DNA of 14,716 bases from VRUE01 sp036376775 (GTDB lineage: Bacteria > Actinomycetota > Thermoleophilia > Solirubrobacterales > 70-9), in the NCBI GenBank assembly GCA_036376775.1, contig DASUZP010000037.1, positions 1 to 14,716 of the forward strand. Direction: 5' to 3'. Shown in pieces: positions 1 to 7,594 of the stretch. Below the pieces are notes generated by a model. It was not told the origin of the DNA. It searched no databases and saw only the letters and a list, made by a program, of their open reading frames with translations. Made by a program: the position numbers and the translations under genes. Numbering within the stretch: position 1 is the first letter of the stretch; every line of letters begins with the position of its first letter.

Positions 1-50
1 GGCTAGCCGCGGCCCGGGTGCGGAGCGATCGGACGTGCCGCCTCCGATTC

Positions 51-72
51 TTCGCGCGGGGCGAAGCGCGAA
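51..72. promoter_or_regulatory. Inverted repeat upstream of the cyclase gene, possible operator
   Basis: TTCGCGC (51-57) and GCGCGAA (66-72) form a perfect 7-bp dyad around an 8-base centre, ending 12 bases before the ATG at 85. Its 22-base span fits a dimeric helix-turn-helix regulator, and the gene it precedes encodes a MerR-type DNA-binding domain, so autoregulation is possible. This is inference: a GC-rich dyad of this size can also arise by chance. Nothing else is recognisable in 1-50. Confidence 0.35.
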
Positions 73-84
73 ACTGTGTGGCCG

Positions 85-1272
85 ATGGCCGATGAACGCA
101 TCTCCCTGAGCGAGGCCTCGCGCCGGTCCGGTGTATCGGCGAGCACGCTGAAGCGCTGGGCGGCGGAGAAGATCGTGCCGGTGCGGCGCGGTCGCTGGAC
201 CGCGGCCGCGGCAGCTCAGGCGCGCGTCGTCGCCCGGATGCGCGAGCGCGGCCACTCGCTCGAGGAACTGAAGCGGGCCGGGCGTGAGGGCAGGCTCGCC
301 TTCGGCTTCGTCGAGGAGCTCCTCACCAGGGCCGAGGAGCAGGTCACCGTGGAGCAGGTCGCCACCGAGACCGGTCTCGAGCCGGAGCTGATCGAGCGCA
401 TCCTCGTCATTCTCGGCACCCCGCTCGGCCGCGAGCGCCTTCTCACTCCCGAGGACGTGAAGGCCCTGCGTCACTGCGCCCGCGTGCTCGCCGCCGGCTT
501 CCCGCTGGTCGCCTTCCTGCAGCTGGTCCGGGTCTACGTGCAGTCGATGCGGCGGATCGCCGACGCCGAGGTGCGGCTCTTCCACCTCTACGTGCACGAA
601 CCGATGATCCGCGACGCCATGCCGGAGTTGGAGATCGCCGAGGAGATGGGTGAGCTGGCCGCCGACATCCTGCCCCTGGCGGCACCGCTGACCGAGTACC
701 TGCATACCCGCTACCTGCGCTACTTCACCGAACAGGACGTGGTCGGTCACATGGAGGCCGATCTCGAGGCCGCCGCCTCCGACCTCGGTCAGATCCCGGT
801 CACCCTCTGCTTCATCGACCTCACGGGCTTCACCCGCTACACCGAGGAAGAGGGCGATCTCGAGGCGCTCGACGTGGTCGAGACCTTCGTCGAAACGGTG
901 GAGACGACGCTGCCGCCCGAGGCGACCGTGGTGAAGACGATCGGCGACGAGGTGATGGTCGTCTCGCCGGATCCCGCTTCGCTGACCGAGTGGGCGGTCG
1001 GCCTGCTCGACCGCTTTCCCCGCCGCCCGCGCCCTCGCGTCGGGATTCATTACGCCGAGGCGGTCTACCGCGACGGCGACTACTTCGGCACCCATGTCAA
1101 CCTCGTCCACCGCGTCGTCGGCCGCGCCCAGGCGGGCGAGGTCCTGGTCACCGACCGCGTCACCGGCTCGCTCGAAGAACGCGGCCTGACCTGCGAGGCG
1201 ATCGGCGAGGTCCACCTCAAGGGCTTCCCGGTGGCGACCCCCTTGTATCTGGTCCGTCGCGCCACGGACTGA
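85..1272 (+). CDS. MerR-type HTH / class III nucleotide cyclase fusion protein
   Basis: Residues about 5-72 read as a MerR-like helix-turn-helix (a GVSASTLKRW recognition region, then a basic segment and RERGHSLEELKRA). Residues about 85-200 resemble the helical adenylate cyclase regulatory domain known from Mycobacterium Rv1264 (LTPEDVKALR, then AEVRLFHLYVHEP). Residues about 240-390 are a class III cyclase domain with metal-binding Asp245 (FIDLTGFT) and Asp288 (KTIGDEV), purine-contacting Lys284 and transition-state Asn339 and Arg343 (VNLVHR). The second purine-selecting position is Thr336 rather than Asp. The catalytic set looks intact, so cAMP synthesis is likely. A soluble protein is expected, as there are no membrane segments. 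I chose ATG 85; GTG 76 would add three residues, and neither has a clear ribosome binding site. The stop overlaps the tilS start by one base. Joining DNA binding to a cyclase is unusual. Confidence 0.85.
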   Translation: MADERISLSEASRRSGVSASTLKRWAAEKIVPVRRGRWTAAAAAQARVVARMRERGHSLEELKRAGREGRLAFGFVEELLTRAEEQVTVEQVATETGLEPELIERILVILGTPLGRERLLTPEDVKALRHCARVLAAGFPLVAFLQLVRVYVQSMRRIADAEVRLFHLYVHEPMIRDAMPELEIAEEMGELAADILPLAAPLTEYLHTRYLRYFTEQDVVGHMEADLEAAASDLGQIPVTLCFIDLTGFTRYTEEEGDLEALDVVETFVETVETTLPPEATVVKTIGDEVMVVSPDPASLTEWAVGLLDRFPRRPRPRVGIHYAEAVYRDGDYFGTHVNLVHRVVGRAQAGEVLVTDRVTGSLEERGLTCEAIGEVHLKGFPVATPLYLVRRATD

Positions 1273-2210
1273 TGGAAAGCGAGGCGATGCTCGAGGCGGT
1301 GCGGGAGGGGGGGATGCTGCCGCCCGGCACGCCGCTGGTCGCGATGCTCTCGGGCGGGAGGGACTCGGTCTGCCTGCTCGACCTCGCCGTGCGGCTGCTC
1401 GGCCCCGGACAGCTGACCGGCCTGCACGTCAACTACGGGCTGCGCGACGACTCCGACCTCGACGAGGAGCATTGCGCGGAGCTCTGCGAGCGGCTTGGAG
1501 TGCGGCTCGAGGTCGAGCGACCGCGCCGACCCGAGGGTCCCGGCAATCTGCAGGCCTGGGCGCGCGACTCCCGCTACGCCGCGGCGGCCGGGCTGGCGTT
1601 GGCGGCAGACGGTCTGATCGCCACCGGTCACACCGCCGACGACCAGGTCGAGACGATCCTCTATCGCCTCGCGTCCTCGCCCAGCCGCCGCGCCCTGCTG
1701 GGGATGCGCCCGCACGACGGCAAGCTGGTGCGGCCGCTGCTCGGCTTCACCCGCGAGCAGACCACGGCCTATTGCGAGGAGCGGCGGTTGCCCTGGCGCG
1801 ACGATCCGAGCAACGCCGAACCCGCCTACGCGCGCAACCGGGTACGTCACGGCCTCCTTGCGGCCTTGGCCGAGGTCCATCCCGCCGCGGCGCAGAACGT
1901 GCTGCGCACGGCCGAGCTCCTGCGCGACGAGGCGGAGGTGCTCGACGCGCTTGTCGCCGCCGAGCTCGACGGTACCGGCGGCTCGCCGCGCAACACGATC
2001 GAGCTCGAGCGCCTCGCAGAGCTGCCTCGGGCGCTACGCCGCCTCGTCGTCCAGCAGCTCGCCGACCGGGCCGCCGGCCGCCCGGAGGCCGGCGCCGCCC
2101 GCCACGCCGAGGAGGTCGCCGCGCTGCGCCGCACCGGCGTCGCGATGCTCGACCTCGGCGGCGGCGTCCGTGCGATCGCCGAACGCGGCACCCTCCGCGC
2201 CGAGCGCTGA
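1272..2210 (+). CDS. tilS: tRNA(Ile)-lysidine synthase TilS
   Basis: TilS attaches lysine to C34 of the CAU-anticodon tRNA(Ile) using ATP, so that it reads AUA and is charged with isoleucine. The N-terminal PP-loop is SGGRDS at residues 27-32, GHTADDQ lies at 119-125, and RNRVRH at 188-193 matches the family's RNxxR signature. At 312 residues it is the short form common in Actinobacteria and lacks the C-terminal domains of the 432-residue E. coli enzyme. The ATG at 1272 shares its A with the TGA of the upstream cyclase gene (TGATG), and no Shine-Dalgarno precedes it, so translation is probably coupled. hpt follows 40 bases downstream, the usual tilS-hpt-ftsH order. Confidence 0.93.
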   Translation: MESEAMLEAVREGGMLPPGTPLVAMLSGGRDSVCLLDLAVRLLGPGQLTGLHVNYGLRDDSDLDEEHCAELCERLGVRLEVERPRRPEGPGNLQAWARDSRYAAAAGLALAADGLIATGHTADDQVETILYRLASSPSRRALLGMRPHDGKLVRPLLGFTREQTTAYCEERRLPWRDDPSNAEPAYARNRVRHGLLAALAEVHPAAAQNVLRTAELLRDEAEVLDALVAAELDGTGGSPRNTIELERLAELPRALRRLVVQQLADRAAGRPEAGAARHAEEVAALRRTGVAMLDLGGGVRAIAERGTLRAER

Positions 2211-2217
2211 GGCCCCT

Positions 2218-2232
2218 GTCTATATCTAGACT
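2218..2232 (+). promoter_or_regulatory. Putative hpt promoter -10 within a short palindrome
   Basis: TAGACT (2227-2232) fits the TANNNT -10 pattern and ends 7 bases before a GTG at 2240. It is the right half of a small dyad, GTCTA-TATC-TAGAC (2218-2231), which could be an operator. The same hexamer precedes coaX. No matching -35 is visible. The site would give a start at or near 2240, 11 bases before the hpt ATG. Confidence 0.4.
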
Positions 2233-2239
2233 GCGCGGC

Positions 2240-2254
2240 GTGAACGGACGATGA
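2240..2254 (+). other. Four-codon mini-ORF overlapping the hpt start
   Basis: GTG AAC GGA CGA TGA lies 7 bases after the predicted hpt -10, and its stop overlaps the hpt start as ATGA (2251-2254). If transcription starts at 2240 this would be a leaderless micro-ORF whose termination delivers ribosomes to hpt. It may be chance, as such short ORFs are common. Confidence 0.25.
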
Positions 2255-2781
2255 GCGAGTCGGCAGTCGGCGAGACCTTGGTCTCCGGCGAGGAACTGCA
2301 GCGACGCGTCGCCGAGTTGGGCAGGCAGATCAGCGAGGACTACGCCGGCCGCGATCTCTTCATGGTCGGGGTGCTGAAGGGCGCCGTGATTTTCCTTGCC
2401 GATCTGATGCGCCACCTCGACATCGCCTGTGAGATCGACTTCATGGCTGTCTCCAGCTACGGCTCCCAGACAGACTCCTCAGGGGTGGTGCGGATCCTCA
2501 AGGATCTCGACGCGCCGATCGAAGGTCGTCACGTGCTCATCGTCGAGGACATAATCGACTCCGGCCTCACGCTCCACTACCTGATGCGCAACCTCAACGC
2601 CCGTGCTCCGGCCTCGCTGGAGGCCTGCGCGTTGCTGATCAAGCCCGACCGCCTCCGCGAGGGTCTCGAGCCCCCACGCTACGTGGGTTTCCCCATCTCC
2701 GACCGCTTTGCGATCGGCTACGGGCTCGATCACGCACAGCGCTACCGCAACCTCGACTACGTAGCTGCCTTGGAGGAGTAG
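2251..2781 (+). CDS. hpt: Hypoxanthine(-guanine) phosphoribosyltransferase
   Basis: This purine salvage enzyme converts hypoxanthine or guanine plus PRPP to IMP or GMP in the cytosol. The PRPP-binding signature VLIVEDIIDSGLTL spans residues 95-108, with acidic Glu99-Asp100 and Asp103. The flexible-loop segment (SSYGSQTDSSG) comes before it, the purine-contacting Lys of LLIKPDR after it, and VGFPISDRFAIGYGLD near the C-terminus is typical of the family. The length of 176 residues is normal. The ATG at 2251 lacks a strong ribosome binding site. It sits between tilS and ftsH as in most Actinobacteria, with 40 and 65 bases on either side. Confidence 0.95.
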   Translation: MSESAVGETLVSGEELQRRVAELGRQISEDYAGRDLFMVGVLKGAVIFLADLMRHLDIACEIDFMAVSSYGSQTDSSGVVRILKDLDAPIEGRHVLIVEDIIDSGLTLHYLMRNLNARAPASLEACALLIKPDRLREGLEPPRYVGFPISDRFAIGYGLDHAQRYRNLDYVAALEE

Positions 2782-2830
2782 ATGGTCGAGGTCGCTCATC
2801 CAACCCGTGCAGGCGCGGAAACCGCCCTGG

Positions 2831-2836
2831 TACGCT
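2831..2836 (+). promoter_or_regulatory. Weak -10-like hexamer before ftsH
   Basis: TACGCT fits TANNNT and ends 10 bases before the GTG of ftsH. That spacing is longer than at folB, folP and coaX. No Shine-Dalgarno lies upstream of the GTG, so a leaderless or very short-leader transcript is the simplest reading, though weakly supported. Confidence 0.2.
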
Positions 2837-2846
2837 GAATTTCCCT

Positions 2847-4805
<1,959 letters not shown>

Positions 4806-4812
4806 TCGTAGA

Positions 4813-4932
4813 GCGATCGGGTCAGTCTCGCCGGTGCCTATCACCGCCTTTGGCGGTGAAATCTTGTGCCCCTTCGGGGCAGAGTCACTCCGCGGTGCCG
4901 GAGGGAGGCACCGGCGAGACTGACCCGATCGC
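4813..4932. repeat. 120-base inverted-repeat element with a three-hairpin head
   Basis: The arms 4813-4839 and 4906-4932 are perfect 27-bp inverted repeats. Inside lie three further perfect hairpins: 4841-4848/4852-4859 (8 bp, TTT loop), 4867-4872/4876-4881 (6 bp, TTC loop) and 4888-4892/4899-4903 (5 bp, 6-base loop). The whole could fold as a long stem capped by a four-way junction. It starts 8 bases after the ftsH stop and ends 87 bases before folP. GTAG sits at the left foot (4808-4811), as in REP sequences, but the right foot has no matching CTAC. There is no T-run, so it is not a standard terminator. It may be a small non-autonomous mobile or REPIN-like element, or an RNA processing structure. 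The palindrome itself is certain; its nature is not. Confidence 0.85.
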
Positions 4933-5007
4933 CCTCTCACGAAAGCTTGCGGCTCTCCACCGGGCTCAAACGACCTCGGCCGGGGAGCTCCGCCGCGAGC
5001 TGCGGGT

Positions 5008-5013
5008 GATACT
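5008..5013 (+). promoter_or_regulatory. Putative leaderless promoter -10 of folP
   Basis: GATACT keeps the key second A and final T of the -10 consensus and ends exactly 6 bases before the folP ATG. No Shine-Dalgarno lies between, so a transcript beginning at the ATG is plausible. No clear -35 is seen. This promoter would lie downstream of the 4813-4932 element, which would then not be part of the folP transcript. Confidence 0.4.
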
Positions 5014-5019
5014 GCAGCT

Positions 5020-5805
5020 ATGAATCCCACGCTGATGGGCGTTGTGAATGTCACTCCTGACTCGTTCTCGGATGGGGGGCTTTTCCTCGATGCGGAAGCT
5101 GCTGTTGCGCATGGGCGGGCACTGGCCGGGCAGGGGGCGGAGATTTTGGATGTTGGTGGTGAATCGACTCGGCCGGGGGCGGAGGAGGTCTCCGCTGAGG
5201 AGGAGTTGGCTCGGGTCGAGCCGGTGGTGCGTGGGTTGGCTGGCACGGCGACTGTCTCTATCGACACCTCGAAGGTCGGCGTGGCGCGGGCGGCGCTCGA
5301 CGCCGGGGCCTTGATCGTCAACGACGTCACGGCGCTGCGCCATGACCCCGAGATCGGTGCGCTTTGCGCTGAGCGCGGCGCTGGACTGGTGCTGATGCAT
5401 ATGCAGGGCGAACCGCGCACGATGCAGGAGAACCCCACCTACGTCGACGTCGTCGACGACGTCAAGGCCTTTCTCGCCGAGCGGATGGAAGCGGCGATCG
5501 ACCTGGGCGTCGCCGAGGAGCGCATCTGGCTCGACCCCGGGATCGGCTTCGGCAAGACTCTCGACCACAACCTCGAGTTGCTGCGCCGGCTCGGCGAGCT
5601 GCGCGAGCTCGGACGGCCGCTGGTCGTCGGCGCCTCGCGCAAGAGCTTCATCGGCAAGATCGACGGCTCCGCAGTCGACGACCGGCTCGGCGGCACGATC
5701 GCCTCCTCTGTTCTCGCCGCCGCCGAGGGCGCCGACGTGCTGCGCGTCCACGACGTCGCCGAGGCGGCTCAGGCGATTCGGGTCGCAAGCGCCATCCTCG
5801 GGTAG
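5020..5805 (+). CDS. folP: Dihydropteroate synthase
   Basis: The enzyme condenses 6-hydroxymethyl-dihydropterin pyrophosphate with p-aminobenzoate to dihydropteroate; it is the sulfonamide target. The family landmarks occur in order: MGVVNVTPDSFSDGG near the N-terminus, DVGGESTRPGA, SIDTSKVGVARAALDAGA, IVNDVTAL, LDPGIGFGKT, the substrate-binding GASRKSFIG and the C-terminal LRVHDVAEA. The length of 261 residues is normal. The ATG at 5020 has no ribosome binding site but a -10-like GATACT 6 bases upstream. The first 80 or so codons use far more T-ending codons than the rest of the gene. folB starts 9 bases after the stop. The usual upstream partner folE is not here. Confidence 0.96.
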   Translation: MNPTLMGVVNVTPDSFSDGGLFLDAEAAVAHGRALAGQGAEILDVGGESTRPGAEEVSAEEELARVEPVVRGLAGTATVSIDTSKVGVARAALDAGALIVNDVTALRHDPEIGALCAERGAGLVLMHMQGEPRTMQENPTYVDVVDDVKAFLAERMEAAIDLGVAEERIWLDPGIGFGKTLDHNLELLRRLGELRELGRPLVVGASRKSFIGKIDGSAVDDRLGGTIASSVLAAAEGADVLRVHDVAEAAQAIRVASAILG

Positions 5806-5808
5806 TTT
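5803..5808 (+). promoter_or_regulatory. Putative leaderless promoter -10 of folB
   Basis: TAGTTT fits TANNNT, ends exactly 6 bases before the folB ATG and contains the folP stop codon TAG. The region has no Shine-Dalgarno. The overlap of stop codon and -10 could be coincidence, since TAG is half the motif, but the spacing equals that at coaX and folP. Confidence 0.35.
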
Positions 5809-5814
5809 CCGCCC

Positions 5815-6240
5815 ATGGACGAACCCAACGGCAACGGGATCGAGTCGCGGGTCGAGGTCGACCTGCGCGGTATCTCGATCTATACCCATCACGGCGTCAG
5901 CGACGCCGAGCAGGAGGTCGGCCAGCGGCTCGAGTTCGACCTCTCCTTCGACGTGCCCGACTGCGATGCGGTCCTCACCGACCGGATCGAGGACACCGTC
6001 GACTACAGCGAGGTCTGCGACATCGTCGCCCTCGCCGCAACCGAGCGCAGCTACCGCACGCTCGAGCGCCTCGCCCAGGTCGTCGGCCAGCGGCTGATCG
6101 AGCGCTACGGCTGCGACTCGGTGCGGGTGCGAGCCTCCAAGCCCGAGCCCCCGCTGCCCCTCTCGATCCAAGAGGTAGGCGTAGAGGTCACCCTTGAGCG
6201 CAGCGACGAAGAGGACGAGGACAACGGCGAGGAGTCCTGA
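5815..6240 (+). CDS. folB: Dihydroneopterin aldolase
   Basis: The enzyme cleaves 7,8-dihydroneopterin to 6-hydroxymethyl-dihydropterin and glycolaldehyde, feeding FolK. The core begins with VDLRGISIYTHHGVSDAEQEVGQ, which holds the conserved catalytic-region Glu, followed by DTVDYSEV, RTLERLAQ and the catalytic Lys109 in ASKPEPPLP. The 141 residues include about ten extra N-terminal residues and a short acidic C-terminal tail (SDEEDEDNGEES) beyond the usual 120-residue fold. The start ATG has no Shine-Dalgarno. A 52-base gap containing an inverted repeat separates it from folK. Confidence 0.95.
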   Translation: MDEPNGNGIESRVEVDLRGISIYTHHGVSDAEQEVGQRLEFDLSFDVPDCDAVLTDRIEDTVDYSEVCDIVALAATERSYRTLERLAQVVGQRLIERYGCDSVRVRASKPEPPLPLSIQEVGVEVTLERSDEEDEDNGEES

Positions 6241-6241
6241 C

Positions 6242-6293
6242 CGACGTGCCGGTGGATAGAGGTCCATATGGGCACCGGAGCACCGGCACGTCG
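6242..6293. repeat. 13-bp inverted repeat spanning the folB-folK junction
   Basis: CGACGTGCCGGTG (6242-6254) and CACCGGCACGTCG (6281-6293) are perfect complements around a 26-base loop. The right arm runs into the G of the folK GTG start, so an RNA hairpin would bury that codon while the possible ribosome binding site GGAG (6277-6280) stays in the loop. It could control folK translation or mark an mRNA processing site. There is no T-run for termination. Confidence 0.75.
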
Positions 6294-6787
6294 TGATGCG
6301 GGTCGGGTATTTGGGCTTGGGCTCGAACGTCGGCGATCGCGCCGGGCACCTGCGGGCGGCAATCGAGCTGCTCGGCGCTCGCGGGATGGAGGTGGAGGCG
6401 GTCTCCTCCGGTTACGAGACCGAGCCGGTCGGGGAGGTGCTCGACCAGCCGGATTTCCTCAATGCGGCGATACGCATCCGCACGGCGCTGGAGCCGGAGG
6501 CGCTCCTGGATGCCTGCAAGGAGGTTGAGACGGAGCGCGGCCGCGTCCTCGACGCCCCGCGTCACAGCCCGCGCCCGCTCGACGTCGACCTGCTCCTGCT
6601 CGGCGAGCTCGAGCTTTCCACCGACCGTCTCACCCTGCCGCACCCAGAGGTGACCAGCCGTCGCTTCGTCCTGGCGCCCTTGCTCGAGCTGGATCCGCAG
6701 CTGACGCTGCCCGATGGCACCTGCCTCACCGACGCTTTTGCCGAGCTGGGTACCTGCCAGCGCGCCGATCGGGTTGGTCCGCTCTAG
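6293..6787 (+). CDS. folK: 2-amino-4-hydroxy-6-hydroxymethyl-dihydropteridine pyrophosphokinase
   Basis: HPPK transfers pyrophosphate from ATP to 6-hydroxymethyl-dihydropterin, making the substrate of FolP. It shows YLGLGSNVGDR at the N-terminus, SSGYETEPVG and DQPDFLNAAI, and the catalytic PRPLDVDLLLLG with metal-binding Asp97 and Asp99. LPHPEVTSRRFVLAPLLEL is typical. The 164-residue length fits a monofunctional enzyme. Start choice is GTG 6293 or the adjacent ATG 6296; the only ribosome-site candidate, GGAG at 6277-6280, is 12-15 bases upstream, and the start lies in a hairpin arm. The stop TAG overlaps the stop of the convergent thioesterase gene in one CTAG. Confidence 0.94.
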   Translation: MMRVGYLGLGSNVGDRAGHLRAAIELLGARGMEVEAVSSGYETEPVGEVLDQPDFLNAAIRIRTALEPEALLDACKEVETERGRVLDAPRHSPRPLDVDLLLLGELELSTDRLTLPHPEVTSRRFVLAPLLELDPQLTLPDGTCLTDAFAELGTCQRADRVGPL

Positions 6788-7590
6788 ACCTCGCTCGGGA
6801 GCGGGATGCAACAGAGTTGCGCGATGCCGGTCGCGAGCAGGTGACCGGTATCGCTCCAGACTCGGCCGCTGACGCCGAGTAGACCGTCGCCGGCGACCGG
6901 ACATTCGTGGTCGACCAGGAGCCACTCGCTGGCGGCGGCCGGACGGTGGAAGTTGACGCAGATGTCGAGGTTGGGGGCCGTGTAGTCCGCCCCTCGATAC
7001 CGCTCATAGACGGCGGGCCAGCCGAACGTATCGAGCAGGATGAGAGGACGGGCGGAGTCGATGAAGGGGTCGTCGAAGCAGGGTGTGGGCTCGAAGCGCA
7101 GCCAGTCTCTGACGATGGCCGCTGTGGGCTCCTCGGGCCCTTCCGGACGACGCCAGGTGACGTTCTTCCAGAAGTTGTATTGAGCAGGATTGACGGGCGC
7201 CGATGCGTCCGGCGGCGTGACAGCCGGAGCCTCGGCTTCCTGGTGCCGGTAGCCCGAGGCATCCGCCGCGGTCCTCACGAGCGCCTGGAGGATGGGCTTT
7301 CCCCGCTGGGCCATTCCCACCGTCAGCGCCTCCGAGCGCCGTCCTCGCTTCAGCACCTCGACCCTCAATTCGACATCGTCGAAGGCCGGCGCGCTGAGGA
7401 AATGACAGTAGAAGCTCGCCGGTCGCGGGATCTCGGCGCGCCGACCGGCGGCGCGGAGTGCGATCGCTGCCAGGTAGCCGCCGCTCGGACCCCATATCTC
7501 CCAGGCCTCGTCGAGGCGAGTCGAGAAGCTGCCGTCTTCGCCCTCGAGCCGGGTTGCCTCGTCCAGCCCGACGGGAGGGGCCGGCGGCAT
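6784..7590 (-). CDS. TesB-like acyl-CoA thioesterase family protein
   Basis: The 268 residues fit a double-hotdog thioesterase. The N-terminal hotdog has WGPSGGYLAAIALRAA and RPASFYCHFLSAPAFDDVELRVEVLKRGR. The C-terminal one has NLDICVNFHRP and SGRVWSDTGHLLATGIAQL, matching the TesB arrangement with Asp209 and Gln258 at catalytic positions. It presumably hydrolyses acyl-CoA thioesters in the cytosol; chain length cannot be told. It has no signal peptide. Its ATG lies 4 bases after the stop of the GST-fold gene, so the two form an operon read from the coaX side. There is no clear Shine-Dalgarno, which suggests coupling. It converges on folK with overlapping stop codons. Confidence 0.8.
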   Translation of the reverse strand: MPPAPPVGLDEATRLEGEDGSFSTRLDEAWEIWGPSGGYLAAIALRAAGRRAEIPRPASFYCHFLSAPAFDDVELRVEVLKRGRRSEALTVGMAQRGKPILQALVRTAADASGYRHQEAEAPAVTPPDASAPVNPAQYNFWKNVTWRRPEGPEEPTAAIVRDWLRFEPTPCFDDPFIDSARPLILLDTFGWPAVYERYRGADYTAPNLDICVNFHRPAAASEWLLVDHECPVAGDGLLGVSGRVWSDTGHLLATGIAQLCCIPLPSEV

Positions 7591-7594
7591 CCCG

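Noticed and set aside
990..1271. Upstream in-frame extension of tilS
   Set aside because: The extra 94 codons overlap the conserved cyclase core in another frame and read as Arg/Pro-rich shadow sequence; the PP-loop spacing fits the ATG at 1272.
4813..4932. Cloverleaf-like element as a tRNA gene
   Set aside because: The closing stem is 27 bp instead of 7, and there is no T-loop, anticodon-loop or D-loop consensus.
4813..4932. The same element as a tetrahydrofolate riboswitch for folP
   Set aside because: A perfect 27-bp closing stem is unlike known riboswitches, and the likely folP transcription start lies downstream of it. It was not excluded by a covariance search.
4966..6267. 433-codon open frame on the minus strand opposite folP and folB
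   Set aside because: It is a shadow of two secure genes in the other strand, with no motif of its own.
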